Of a stretch of DNA of 64,000 nt, positions 49,146-58,421 are shown piece by piece. Positions within the stretch are counted from its first letter, which is position 1. The number at the start of each line of letters is the position of its first letter. Below the pieces are notes generated by a model, which saw only the letters and a program-made list of their open reading frames with translations, had not been told where the DNA came from and made no database searches. Origin of the DNA: Parashewanella spongiae (GTDB taxonomy: Bacteria > Pseudomonadota > Gammaproteobacteria > Enterobacterales > Shewanellaceae); assembly GCF_004358345.1 (NCBI RefSeq), contig NZ_CP037952.1:2914001-2978000 (forward strand), read 5' to 3'. Made by a program: the position numbers and the translations under genes.

Positions 49146-49850
49146 TTAAACCTCCAACCCCTCCCCATGCTGCTTTAACCAATCCTTACACTCAGCGTAA
49201 TCAGGCATAATCCGTTCAACTTCACTCCAAAATTTTGGTGAATGATCATGATGAATTAAGTGGCAAAGCTCATGCACTACCACGTAATCGACAATGCGAT
49301 TCGGAGCCATAACGATTTTCCAGTTGAAGGTAATGTCTCCTTCGGCACTACAGCTGCCCCAGCGGTTTCTGTAGGTTTTTATACCGACTGAAGCGCACTC
49401 AACTTCTATTATTTTGGCGTAGCGTTTTGCTTTTTGTTTCAGTTTTGTATTGGCATTTTTTTTATACCAACTCTGAAGCGAATCTTGGATTAATTCAGGG
49501 TTCTCACTACCACCTTGCAAAGTGATAACAAAGCGACCTTGGCTAAGCTTTGCAGGTTGATAATTACCCTGATGCACTTTTAAACGATAGTTACGGCCTA
49601 AATATGAGAAGCTTTCACCCGACACAAACTGTTTAGTGCTTTTAGGTTGTGCCTCACGGTGCAAAGCTAACTTCTCTTTAATCCAGCAGTTTTTATCTTT
49701 CAATAACTTGCTGATGCGTTCGTTTTCAAGCAACAGAGGCACAACGACACACACATGACCTTCTTCAACTGTTATGGTGGCTGACTTAATGCGTTTGGTT
49801 CGCTTTATTTGAGCCGTAAAACCATTAAATTCAAAAAATTCTGGAGCCAT
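49146..49850 (-). CDS. YgjP-type (DUF45/M48-like) zinc metalloprotease
   Basis: 234 residues from the ATG at 49850. The C-terminal part has the zinc site VVHELCHLIHHDHSPKFW (HExxH with a third His) and the YRNRWGSCSAEGDITFNWKI segment that defines the YgjP/WSS1-like family. Relatives commonly sit beside hsdR in type I restriction loci; the reason is unknown. It follows the JAMM gene after eight bases on the minus strand. Confidence 0.88.
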   Translation of the reverse strand: MAPEFFEFNGFTAQIKRTKRIKSATITVEEGHVCVVVPLLLENERISKLLKDKNCWIKEKLALHREAQPKSTKQFVSGESFSYLGRNYRLKVHQGNYQPAKLSQGRFVITLQGGSENPELIQDSLQSWYKKNANTKLKQKAKRYAKIIEVECASVGIKTYRNRWGSCSAEGDITFNWKIVMAPNRIVDYVVVHELCHLIHHDHSPKFWSEVERIMPDYAECKDWLKQHGEGLEV

Positions 49851-49857
49851 TAGCAAG

Positions 49858-50664
49858 TTACCTTATAAACCATCTCTTCTCTGCGATGTCCTTGCTGCGG
49901 TAATCTGCATCATTAGAGTTTATGTCTAGCCGCCCAAATTCTTTGAGGTAAAAACCAAAATCAGTCAAGAAGTTACATTCCAATTTGGTTTCTACAGGGA
50001 TTGGCAACAGCTCTCCAACTTTAAAATGTTTATTGAAATCTAGTCCATACATATTAAAAGCCAATTCATCTTCTACTGATATATCATCCACAGCTTTGTG
50101 TTCATAAACTCTTGCTTTAAGCCATAATTTTATATTACCTAATGAAAATTCGAATAAATTAGATTCTATTTCCCCATCTTTTCTGTCATCTGACTTGTCA
50201 GTTGCATGGATAGTCATAACAAGTGCGACGGAATATTGCTTTTTCCCTATTTCTATAGTCGGATTACCAAGTTCACATTGGTGATCGCCATCAGTAAAGT
50301 TGTAAAATTTCCTTTTTCTAAGTTCATTAGAGCTTTTTATCTCAATTTTTTTTAAGTAAGGATGTGTATGGAAAGATCCAATATGCTGATACCCTTCGCC
50401 AAAAACACTTGCTATATCTTTTTTAATTTCCAGAGATAATGGTTCTGGAGCTACACTACATCTATCTTGAGCCGCTGAAGTATCGACCGAAACATGCTCA
50501 ATAGAGCATTTAAACGGGTGAGTTTTATTAACCTTCCCCCAGAGATGTGCATGAGTTTCGATAGCAACAATATCTTTACCATCATGCTTTACACCATAAG
50601 CTTCGAATGCCGCCATAACCATTTCAAACAATGCACTTTTGCTTACTTTAACTATTGCAGTCAC
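49858..50664 (-). CDS. JAMM/MPN (JAB1) domain metalloprotease-like protein
   Basis: 268 residues with a GTG start at 50664 preceded by AAGGAAA; a longer frame would overlap hsdR by 89 bases. The segment IGSFHTHPYLKKIEIKSSNE followed by FTDGDHQ fits the JAMM zinc motif (HxHP, Ser, Asp), with a conserved Glu earlier (VAIETHAHLWG). Bacterial JAB proteins cleave ubiquitin-like fusions or isopeptide bonds. No ubiquitin-like, E1 or E2 gene is seen next to it, so its substrate is unknown. It is between hsdR and the YgjP-type protease in one minus-strand run. Confidence 0.65.
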   Translation of the reverse strand: MTAIVKVSKSALFEMVMAAFEAYGVKHDGKDIVAIETHAHLWGKVNKTHPFKCSIEHVSVDTSAAQDRCSVAPEPLSLEIKKDIASVFGEGYQHIGSFHTHPYLKKIEIKSSNELRKRKFYNFTDGDHQCELGNPTIEIGKKQYSVALVMTIHATDKSDDRKDGEIESNLFEFSLGNIKLWLKARVYEHKAVDDISVEDELAFNMYGLDFNKHFKVGELLPIPVETKLECNFLTDFGFYLKEFGRLDINSNDADYRSKDIAEKRWFIR

Positions 50665-50695
50665 ATTTATTTCCTTGTGATATTCGATTATCAAA

Positions 50696-53600
50696 TTATC
50701 GCTTATTAAATTTCGTTTTGCCCAACTCCATAAAACGCTCTTGTACGATTTTAACCAAACTTGGCTCACCAAAAGAGGTTTCAATAATCGCCCGTTTAAT
50801 GGTTTTTTTCATGCGTTTTACTTCATCTTGCTTGTTAAAAAAATCAACGATTTCTGTCGCTTCATCAAAGGCGCTAACCAAAACTTGAGTGGTCTTTTTG
50901 ATTTCATCAAAGACTTCAGAGTCAACCACATCAGTACCTTGGGCACTGGTGACTTCAGCCATTAGAATATTGTAAAACGCATATTCAGTATCAGACAAAC
51001 CCACATCTTGTGCGGCTTTTTGATGTTCAACCTCAATGTTATCGACCATAACAAGCAATAATTCTAGTTGGCGCTCCCAGTGTCCTGCATTTTTAACAAT
51101 AATATCTCTGAGTCTTAAACTCAGCGACTTATAGTATTCAGGATCTTCCTCAAGGTTGACCGTAATGTGATGCTTAATGGCACTTTCAACTTCAGAGGCT
51201 TTAGACTCAGTTGATTTAACCTCTTTAAGCATCTCTTTGAAGTTAGCGGCTAGCAAATCAATGGGCGGTATTTTCGGGTCAACACCCGTACTGATGATGT
51301 GTTCATCAACCAGTTTCCTTACTTTCTCGCCAACGCCCGATAAATCGAGTCCTTCTTCACGGTAACGCACTCTGGCAGCGTTTAGCACTTTGCCTAAAAA
51401 GGTTAAATCCCGAATAAATGGCGATGCCCCTTTGTCAGGTAAAATCACATTCATTTGTTTAGCAAAGCGTTTAAAGGCGATTTCAAACTGCGCTCTAATA
51501 TCTTCGTTTTTCAATGCCAGCACGTAATCATCAACATCATCACTGGGTTTACCGTTGTTAAGCACATCTTTAAAAAAGCTCATTGCGACTGTATGAGCTG
51601 CTTTCAGCTTGGGTATCTCATCTTTGAGTGATTGATAAGTACCATCAACATCGTCACTGGTGAATAACTCCAGTGCGTCAGTTAAATGCTTTGATAGACC
51701 ATAATAATCCACCACAAAACCACAGGTTTTGCCTTTGTATGTACGGTTAACTCGTGCGATAGCTTGCATGAGTGTATGGTCTTGCAGTTTACGGTCGATA
51801 TACATCACTTGTGCAATCGGTGCATCAAAGCCCGTTAGCAGCATGTCTTTAACAATTAAGAATGAAGTCGAATCTTCGCTTAGCGGTTTAGTAAAACCAG
51901 CAATGGCTTTTTTGTGTTTGGCTTTGTCGGTGAACTGCGCCAAATACGCTTCATCATTATGACCACCAGAGATAATCACCTCTGACAGTGGCGCACCTAA
52001 CTCATCCAGTGTTTTTTTATAAAGTGCGGCAGCGTGGCGGCTACCTGTGACTATCATGGCTTTAAAACCATCGGGTTGAATGTGTTCACGGTAATGCTTG
52101 AGCAAATCGATACACACCCAACGAATACGGGCTGGCGCTTCACGTACTGCCCGTTCTACACCATATTTTTTCTTAATTTCACGTTGTTCTTCTTTGCTGT
52201 AATCGGCAAAGTATTCTTCAAACAATTTATCAAGTGATTTACTGGACACATCGGTAATGACTTCTCGACCTTCATATAAAATACGAACCGTTGCACCGTC
52301 ATCAACGGCTTCATTAATTTTATATTGATCGATGTAGCCACCAAAGGCTTTGCCCATTTTTTGAGTCTTTAACAATGGCGTACCTGTAAAACCGATTTTA
52401 GGCGCATTAGGCAATGCCGCATTAATCACCATTGCTAAGCCACCAAACTGGGTTCGGTGAGCTTCATCAGCCAGAACAATGATTTTGTCGCTTGGGTTTA
52501 AATCGGTAAACGCTTTATCAAGATCACCATTGAGCAGAGACGTGGCGGCTTCTTTTTCAGCATCTTGAAACTTTTGCACCATTGCCGTAACGAGGTCAGA
52601 CGAATCTTTTTTTAGTAGCTCTCGAAGCTTAGCGACTGAGGTAGCGTTATAAACGGTTTCGCCTTGAGCATCACGGAAGGTACTGGATAGCTGTTCATCA
52701 AGTTGGGTACGATCAGTAATAAACACCAATTTGTATTGCTGAAGAATCGGATCTCTTCGCATTTTAACTGCGAGCATCACCATTGTGAGTGACTTACCTG
52801 AACCCTGAGTATGCCAAACTACGCCTGACTTATCCTTGCGATGTTCACCTGTTTTTAAACGTTCAATAACTTTATTTACCGCTCTGAACTGTTGGTAACG
52901 GGCAACTTTTTTAATTAACTTGCCTTCTACTTTTTCGAAAATAACAAAGTTTTGCAGTAAATCTAAAAATGCGCTTTTGCTGAACATTCCTGCTAGTAGA
53001 CGTTGTTGTGCCGTAGTGTCTTCACCATCAAGCTCTTTATCTGTAAAGGGATAAGCATCTTTCCAGTCACCATAGTGTTGAGAGCTTGAGCTAATCGTGC
53101 CGACTTTAGCTTGGTCTCGACAAGTTGACACCATAATCTGGTTATACCAAAACAGCTTTTCAGCGCCCTCGGCTTCATGAGGGTGACGTAGGTTCGCATA
53201 GCGTCTTAGTTGATTAATGCCCTCAGCCATTGGGCTGGTGATGTAAGGCGATTTACACTCAATAACCGCCAGCGGCAAGCCATTAACAAAACAAACAATA
53301 TCAGGGATGATGTTTTGATTCGCTCCTTCAACCTTAAACTGATTGCTACAAACGAATTCGTTATTATCGAGATTATCAAAATCAATAATTTTAACGGTTT
53401 GCCCTTTGCGACCTTTCCCCAAGTCTTGCTCGACGGATTGATAACTCACTAAGGTTTGATATATGGCGTGGTTATATTCCATTAACCCAGAAAAATTAGG
53501 ATGAGTTAGCTCACGAGATACTTTTTTTAAGTTTTCATCGCTTATCCAAGGGTTAATCCGCTTTATTGCAGCGTTTAACTGCTCAACCAATACCACATCA

Positions 53601-53740
53601 CGCATATAGACTCTGGGACTTCCACCATCAGCATTTAACGCATCTGGTGTGAGTGCTGCTCCGTGAATATAGCGCCAACCCAATTTTTGTAGTTGTTCAA
53701 TGGCTGGCAGTTCTACATTGTTTAACTCATCCTGATTCAT
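50696..53740 (-). CDS. hsdR: Type I restriction enzyme, restriction (R) subunit
   Basis: 1014 residues from the ATG at 53740, preceded by AAGGA (a GTG lies 21 bases upstream). The nuclease domain has PDIVCFVNGLPLAVIECKSP (PD-ExK). The SF2 translocase motor has HTQGSGKSLTMVML (Walker A) and LADEAHRTQFGG (DEAH), GFTGTPL (motif III), and IARVNRTYKGK (motif VI). ATP-driven DNA translocation and cleavage of unmethylated DNA. It follows hsdS closely on the same strand. Confidence 0.95.
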   Translation of the reverse strand: MNQDELNNVELPAIEQLQKLGWRYIHGAALTPDALNADGGSPRVYMRDVVLVEQLNAAIKRINPWISDENLKKVSRELTHPNFSGLMEYNHAIYQTLVSYQSVEQDLGKGRKGQTVKIIDFDNLDNNEFVCSNQFKVEGANQNIIPDIVCFVNGLPLAVIECKSPYITSPMAEGINQLRRYANLRHPHEAEGAEKLFWYNQIMVSTCRDQAKVGTISSSSQHYGDWKDAYPFTDKELDGEDTTAQQRLLAGMFSKSAFLDLLQNFVIFEKVEGKLIKKVARYQQFRAVNKVIERLKTGEHRKDKSGVVWHTQGSGKSLTMVMLAVKMRRDPILQQYKLVFITDRTQLDEQLSSTFRDAQGETVYNATSVAKLRELLKKDSSDLVTAMVQKFQDAEKEAATSLLNGDLDKAFTDLNPSDKIIVLADEAHRTQFGGLAMVINAALPNAPKIGFTGTPLLKTQKMGKAFGGYIDQYKINEAVDDGATVRILYEGREVITDVSSKSLDKLFEEYFADYSKEEQREIKKKYGVERAVREAPARIRWVCIDLLKHYREHIQPDGFKAMIVTGSRHAAALYKKTLDELGAPLSEVIISGGHNDEAYLAQFTDKAKHKKAIAGFTKPLSEDSTSFLIVKDMLLTGFDAPIAQVMYIDRKLQDHTLMQAIARVNRTYKGKTCGFVVDYYGLSKHLTDALELFTSDDVDGTYQSLKDEIPKLKAAHTVAMSFFKDVLNNGKPSDDVDDYVLALKNEDIRAQFEIAFKRFAKQMNVILPDKGASPFIRDLTFLGKVLNAARVRYREEGLDLSGVGEKVRKLVDEHIISTGVDPKIPPIDLLAANFKEMLKEVKSTESKASEVESAIKHHITVNLEEDPEYYKSLSLRLRDIIVKNAGHWERQLELLLVMVDNIEVEHQKAAQDVGLSDTEYAFYNILMAEVTSAQGTDVVDSEVFDEIKKTTQVLVSAFDEATEIVDFFNKQDEVKRMKKTIKRAIIETSFGEPSLVKIVQERFMELGKTKFNKR

Positions 53741-53777
53741 AACGTCCTTGGATGCACTCACACCGCAACAGCGATGA

Positions 53778-55073
53778 CTAGCCCACCGCTACCTCTGTGT
53801 TAGTTGATTCGGTATTGACTCGTACCTTGCCTGTGAGCAGATCTTGCATGAGTGCTTTTTTAGTCGATTTTAGTGATGTTAACTTTTTAATTAAGAGGTA
53901 AGATTTACTCGATATGGATTCGATTGTTTTTACTATCGAATATTGCTCTTGAATTTGAGGGATAGGTACATTTAAATTTTTAAGCAAACCAATTGTTAGT
54001 TGTGGAATAGCACTACCAAATGCCAGTAACTCAGTTTGTTCAATTATTAAGGGAGAATTTAGTAATAAATTCAAATATGAAGTTGATAAAATATTTCCTT
54101 CATTTCTTAAAATAGCCATTCCAGAGTTTATTCTTAAATGCTCGTATGGGATATTTTCATCAAAATATGCAATATTGCCAAGTGTGCCTCTAGTAGTTAT
54201 AACTAAGTCATTACGTTGTAACTTTCCTTTACGCAATAACTCATCTTTTTCCAGAGTGATAAATACTTTTGTATCAAATGAAAACCCGGATTTGGTTACG
54301 TTTTTTGCGGATAGAAATAAACAATGACCATGCCCTAAAAAGTCTTTGTCATTAGGATACTCTTTCCCTCTATCGCCATCCAAGACGTTAACTTTACATT
54401 CTTCGATAGACTTAACCTCCCACCCAGAAGGAATCCGACCGACTGGAGAGTCTTTGAATTCAGTGTGTCCGATACCGTTGGTGAGCAGTTCTTGCATCAT
54501 GCCTGTTTTCAGGTCTTTTAACTTGTCGATTTGCGCTTGTGTTTTTTCAATCACATCATCAACAGAGGTAAGGATTTTGGCAATTTTTTGTTGTTCTGGG
54601 AGTGGTGGGGTTGGTAACTCTAATAGTTTAATATCCTTTAAAACAACACGCCTAATGGCTGAACCTGACTTTGCATTTTCAAGCTGCTTATAAAACAAAG
54701 ACGATTGAAGATACTGTGAACAATAATCAGAATTGAGTTTATTTTGTTTCAATCTAATTATTGCAATCGAAGATAGAAGAACCACTCTATTCTTTTGACG
54801 ATAAACAAAAGTTTTACCTATAGTTCCATCTTTAGAAAATAAAACATCACCAATTAATGGTAAACAGTTACCTCGCTCGAGTTCATCAAAACTGTCTTGA
54901 GAAATTAATCTGCATGAACTTATATCGAAGTCCCTACTTCTCATATTTTGAACTGTAGCAATAGGTAAACCATTATCAACTGTTGCAGGTGAAAAGTGTG
55001 AACCGTCAGTAATCAAAATGGCATTGGACTCAAGAGTGGTTACTTTCCAATCATCAGGAATTAAATTACTCAT
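53778..55073 (-). CDS. hsdS: Type I restriction enzyme, specificity (S) subunit
   Basis: 431 residues. Two target-recognition domains, each ended by a conserved helical spacer: PPLPEQQKIAKILTSVDDVIEKTQAQ in the middle and IPQIQEQYSIVKTIESIS near the end. WEVKS and DDWKVTTLES begin each domain, as usual. The recognition sequence cannot be predicted. The ATG overlaps the hsdM stop by eight bases. Confidence 0.94.
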   Translation of the reverse strand: MSNLIPDDWKVTTLESNAILITDGSHFSPATVDNGLPIATVQNMRSRDFDISSCRLISQDSFDELERGNCLPLIGDVLFSKDGTIGKTFVYRQKNRVVLLSSIAIIRLKQNKLNSDYCSQYLQSSLFYKQLENAKSGSAIRRVVLKDIKLLELPTPPLPEQQKIAKILTSVDDVIEKTQAQIDKLKDLKTGMMQELLTNGIGHTEFKDSPVGRIPSGWEVKSIEECKVNVLDGDRGKEYPNDKDFLGHGHCLFLSAKNVTKSGFSFDTKVFITLEKDELLRKGKLQRNDLVITTRGTLGNIAYFDENIPYEHLRINSGMAILRNEGNILSTSYLNLLLNSPLIIEQTELLAFGSAIPQLTIGLLKNLNVPIPQIQEQYSIVKTIESISSKSYLLIKKLTSLKSTKKALMQDLLTGKVRVNTESTNTEVAVG

Positions 55074-56817
55074 AACCCAATTCCTTCAAGTAACCATGCA
55101 TTTCTGTTTCGGCTGCTATTACTTGCTCATCCAGTTCATGCAACGAGACCTTGTACTTATTCCACCAACGTTCTAGTTGAGCAATAACACTTGAGTCTGC
55201 ATCTATTGCACTCTTATCTACAAGAATACGAATGTCTTCTTTTGAGGTGATTTCAACTTTAAAGTCGTAATAGTCTGGATTCCCGCCTTCGCGGGAATGC
55301 CGAGGAGTAAACACCGTCAGCACATCAAAGCCTGCCAGAATTTCTTCTTGAATATAGTCGCTCTGCACTTCACGTACTGGAATACCGCCATGCAATATGG
55401 CTCGAACATCATAAATCTCTGGTGGAGGTGACGTGTCTGCGTAGCGCCTGATGTTAAGGTTAAAATCGTTTTCTTTAATCTCGCTAATGTCTACCACTTT
55501 GGCGTAACGCTTTATGTCTTGGTATGCGTCAAAGGTGGTGATGATTTTTTCAATGTCTTGCTTACGCAGTTTGTTTTGGTTTTTGCCTTCTTCATACTCA
55601 AGTTCTGAGTTAATAAACAAAACTTTGTTTTTACGTGCAGCGGCTTTGTTTTTATTGATGATAAGCAAACACGCTGGAATGCCAGTGCCATAAAATAAGC
55701 CTGACGGTAAACCGACTACGGCTTCTAATAAATCGTCTTCTAACATGCCTTGGCGAATGGCTTTTTCACTCGCACCACGGAACAACACGCCATGTGGCAT
55801 TACGATGCCAGCCATGCCTTCGTCATTAATAGAGGCTAACATGTGTTGTACAAAGGCTAAGTCACCTGCATCTTTCGGTGGTGTGCCATAAGGGAATCGA
55901 CCGAAGCCATCGTTATCGCATTCATCTTTACCCCATTTTTTAAGGCTAAATGGTGGGTTGGCGATAACACGGTCGAAGCTCATTAACTGTCCATGCTCTG
56001 TGTGTTGTGGATCACGCAGGGTGTCACCTTTACGAATGTCGGCACTGAATACGCTATGTAAAAACATATTCATTTTACAAATCGCCCACGTATTTAGGTT
56101 CATCTCTTGTCCAGCAAGTGACAAGTTGGCTGCGTTTTCGCCATTAGCCGCAAGGTAGTTACGGGTTTGTACCAACATTCCGCCCGACCCTGCGGTTGGG
56201 TCATAAATTCGCATACCTGCGTGAGGTTTTAGCAGTGCGACTAATAATTGCACCACTTCACTTGGGGTATAAAATTCACCGCCTTTTTTACCTGCGGAGT
56301 CAGCAAACATTTTGATCAGATATTCGTAAGCTGTGCCGAGTAAATCAGGTTGTTCAAAGTCGCAATTACGTAAGCGATATTTATTAAAGTGTGACAGTAA
56401 ATCACGCAGTTTTTTATCGGATAATTTGTTTTTGATATTGAAATCAATACTGATCAATACGCCCTCAAGTGAGCTGTTGTGTTCTTCAATCGCTTCGGTG
56501 GCTTTGTTTAGCTCAGAACCAATGTCATGCTTTAAATCTTTAAGCACATGCCAACGAGCGTTTTCAGGAATAAAAAAGGTGCTGTCGTATTCGTCTTCAT
56601 CTTGTGCGAGTTCTTCAGCTTGCTGTTGGCTTTTTCCTGTTGTTAAGTAATGAGCAACCACAGCTTCTTTTGCTTCATCAAATGAGTCAGAAAGACGTTT
56701 TAAGAACATCATCCCGAAGATGTAGTCTTTAAATTCAGAGGCATCCATATTGCCACGTAAAATATCGGCAGTTTCCCATAAAAAAGATTCTAATTGTTGA
56801 AGCGTGATTTTTGTCAT
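55066..56817 (-). CDS. hsdM: Type I restriction enzyme, methyltransferase (M) subunit
   Basis: 583 residues. N-terminal helical domain LESFLWETADILRGNMDASEFKDYIFG. The SAM motif is in MRIYDPTAGSGGMLVQT, and the adenine N6-methyltransferase motif NPPF is in VIANPPFSLKKWG. Around residue 505 there is an in-frame palindromic insert giving PRHSREGGNP, in a linker region between the C-terminal segments. It leads the hsdM-hsdS-hsdR operon. Confidence 0.95.
   Translation of the reverse strand: MTKITLQQLESFLWETADILRGNMDASEFKDYIFGMMFLKRLSDSFDEAKEAVVAHYLTTGKSQQQAEELAQDEDEYDSTFFIPENARWHVLKDLKHDIGSELNKATEAIEEHNSSLEGVLISIDFNIKNKLSDKKLRDLLSHFNKYRLRNCDFEQPDLLGTAYEYLIKMFADSAGKKGGEFYTPSEVVQLLVALLKPHAGMRIYDPTAGSGGMLVQTRNYLAANGENAANLSLAGQEMNLNTWAICKMNMFLHSVFSADIRKGDTLRDPQHTEHGQLMSFDRVIANPPFSLKKWGKDECDNDGFGRFPYGTPPKDAGDLAFVQHMLASINDEGMAGIVMPHGVLFRGASEKAIRQGMLEDDLLEAVVGLPSGLFYGTGIPACLLIINKNKAAARKNKVLFINSELEYEEGKNQNKLRKQDIEKIITTFDAYQDIKRYAKVVDISEIKENDFNLNIRRYADTSPPPEIYDVRAILHGGIPVREVQSDYIQEEILAGFDVLTVFTPRHSREGGNPDYYDFKVEITSKEDIRILVDKSAIDADSSVIAQLERWWNKYKVSLHELDEQVIAAETEMHGYLKELGYE
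55279..55298. repeat. Short palindromic repeat inserted in frame in hsdM
   Basis: ATTCCCGC CTTC GCGGGAAT. The surrounding codons read RHSREGGNP, the peptide that this dispersed bacterial palindrome gives when it sits in a gene. GC content is clearly higher than the gene around it. Confidence 0.85.
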
Positions 56818-57067
56818 AGTTAATGCGTGCTTTAATGTGACATTAGGCTTACTTGCTACTCACATAACTGGGTAACAGATAAGCAAAAAAGAGTTTAATA
56901 AGTTGGAGGGTAATTTATCAAGTTGTTGCTGATTGGGCTATGAGTTTTGTGACTTTATTTTATATTTTGAATGTGCTGAGAATAAAGCATTTATCTGCAT
57001 GATTTTACCTAAAGCCATTAGCCATCGTTTAGCTATACAGCTGATATCTTTAGGCCATGCAAATTCG

Positions 57068-57448
57068 CTATACCAATATAAGCCTGTCAATTTGATCTAC
57101 AACATTTTTGAAATCTTCAAGTTTACCTGTTTCGAGTATTTCAATAGGAGCATGACCATTGAAAAATTCATTGTTATTTTTCATCGACATAAAACCAACA
57201 ACATTGTCAGGGTTTTCAAATACAGTTCGTAATGCCGAATGTATGTTAAGCAAGTAACTCACACGCAAAAGCTGCTCATTATTTAGCAATGCATTTTCAG
57301 GGCTCATTTTAAATTTTTTGAATGATAATTCGTCTAAATTTAAGATGTTTTTAATTTGCTTTTCTTCACAGTCCCATGAGGACAAAAGCTTAATAGCGGC
57401 TTTAAACCCTACAATAGACTCATTATTGTTAGCTTCAGGTAAATTCAA
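57068..57448 (-). CDS. Solo MbcA/ParS/Xre antitoxin C-terminal (DUF2384-like) protein
   Basis: 126 residues. The C-terminal FFNGHAPIEILETGKLEDFKNVVDQIDRL is the MbcA/ParS/Xre toxin-binding domain; the first half (IKLLSSWDCEEKQIKNIL) could be the HTH of this antitoxin family. The normal RES-domain toxin is missing on both sides. The start is uncertain (TTG at 57448 with no clear site). Co-directional with the XRE gene upstream. Confidence 0.6.
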   Translation of the reverse strand: MNLPEANNNESIVGFKAAIKLLSSWDCEEKQIKNILNLDELSFKKFKMSPENALLNNEQLLRVSYLLNIHSALRTVFENPDNVVGFMSMKNNNEFFNGHAPIEILETGKLEDFKNVVDQIDRLILV

Positions 57449-57503
57449 ATTATGCTCTGCGTGTACATTGATTTGTCACAATAATACCACTTCTAAACTT
57501 TAT

Positions 57504-57737
57504 TCAAGTCTTATCTTTGTTGTATTCGATGTGGGGCATTAACTCTGCTGGCTGGCACTCTAGTGCTTTTGCAATTTTTAGAAGTGTATCGAATGTAAGA
57601 TTTACCTCACCACGATCAACACGTCCCATATAACTTCGGTCAATTTTTGTAAGTTTTGCTAATTTTTCCTGAGAAATATTTTTTTTTGTTCTTAAACTTC
57701 TTAATTTTTCAGAAAATTCTTGTCTTGGGTCACTCAT
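57504..57737 (-). CDS. XRE-family helix-turn-helix regulator
   Basis: 77 residues from the ATG at 57737 (MSDPRQEFSEKLRSLRTKKN). Classic Cro/C1 HTH: ISQEKLAKLTKIDRSYMGRVDRGEVNLTFDTLLKIAKAL. It resembles controllers of restriction or defence operons. It is divergent from the helicase cassette at 57893, so it is placed to regulate both directions from the 155-base gap between. Confidence 0.85.
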   Translation of the reverse strand: MSDPRQEFSEKLRSLRTKKNISQEKLAKLTKIDRSYMGRVDRGEVNLTFDTLLKIAKALECQPAELMPHIEYNKDKT

Positions 57738-57892
57738 TGGATATCCATTCGATCCAAACAAAAAATTATCACATATTGCATCTTTAAATATCATGAGTAT
57801 TATAACACCACGGAGTTTAACACCAGTCCAGATTCTCTATATTGTTTGCGGATTTTATGTTCTTTTCTTTTTAAGTTGTTAGGAGGAAAAAT

Positions 57893-58411
57893 ATGAAGTT
57901 ACATCATCTAGTTGCACAAATTATTATTCAGCCCAATTTTGATTATTTTACGGCTATTGAAATGAGATCTGCCTTTTTAGCCTTAAGTGATGACAAAAAC
58001 CTTGATCCCGATGCCACACGTCGATTTGTTTATACCCAACTGACAAAATTAGTTAAAAATGAGTGGTTGATAAAATCTGTTTCAGAAGGAAGGAAAATCA
58101 CCTCTTATATCAAAACGGAAAAGTTTGATGTTGATGCAATTATCACAAAGCCATTGACCATTGTGAACACAAATAAGACAACTCAAAAAAGTGATGAAAG
58201 CAATTTAAGTAAAACCTTAAATAAACGCCGTAACGATTATAAAGACTCACTATTAATAGGCTTGGGTGAAGCTGATGAATATAAAACTTTATATGGTCAA
58301 TTTCCTGATCTTCAGTCTAAATTGCAACCAAAATACAATGAGGTACGAGAACGCAATAGCAAGTTGCTCGGTAAAATAAAAGCAGTGGAAAACTTATTAT
58401 CAGTTGAATAG
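57893..58411 (+). CDS. Unknown protein with winged-helix-like start
   Basis: 172 residues with a strong TTAGGAGG ribosome site. The N-terminal 75 residues (MRSAFLALSDDKNLDPDATRRFVYTQLTKLVKNEWL then IKSVSEGRKITSY) look like a winged-helix fold. The C-terminal half is mostly helical and charged (LQSKLQPKYNEVRERNSKLLGKIKAVENLL, coiled-coil-like). No family recognised. First gene of the cassette with the helicase at 58422. Confidence 0.6.
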   Translation: MKLHHLVAQIIIQPNFDYFTAIEMRSAFLALSDDKNLDPDATRRFVYTQLTKLVKNEWLIKSVSEGRKITSYIKTEKFDVDAIITKPLTIVNTNKTTQKSDESNLSKTLNKRRNDYKDSLLIGLGEADEYKTLYGQFPDLQSKLQPKYNEVRERNSKLLGKIKAVENLLSVE

Positions 58412-58421
58412 CAGAAATATT

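Noticed and set aside
49858-50784. Longer JAMM protein starting inside hsdR
   Set aside because: An 89-base overlap with hsdR is unlikely, and a GTG with AAGGAAA upstream at 50664 explains the start better.
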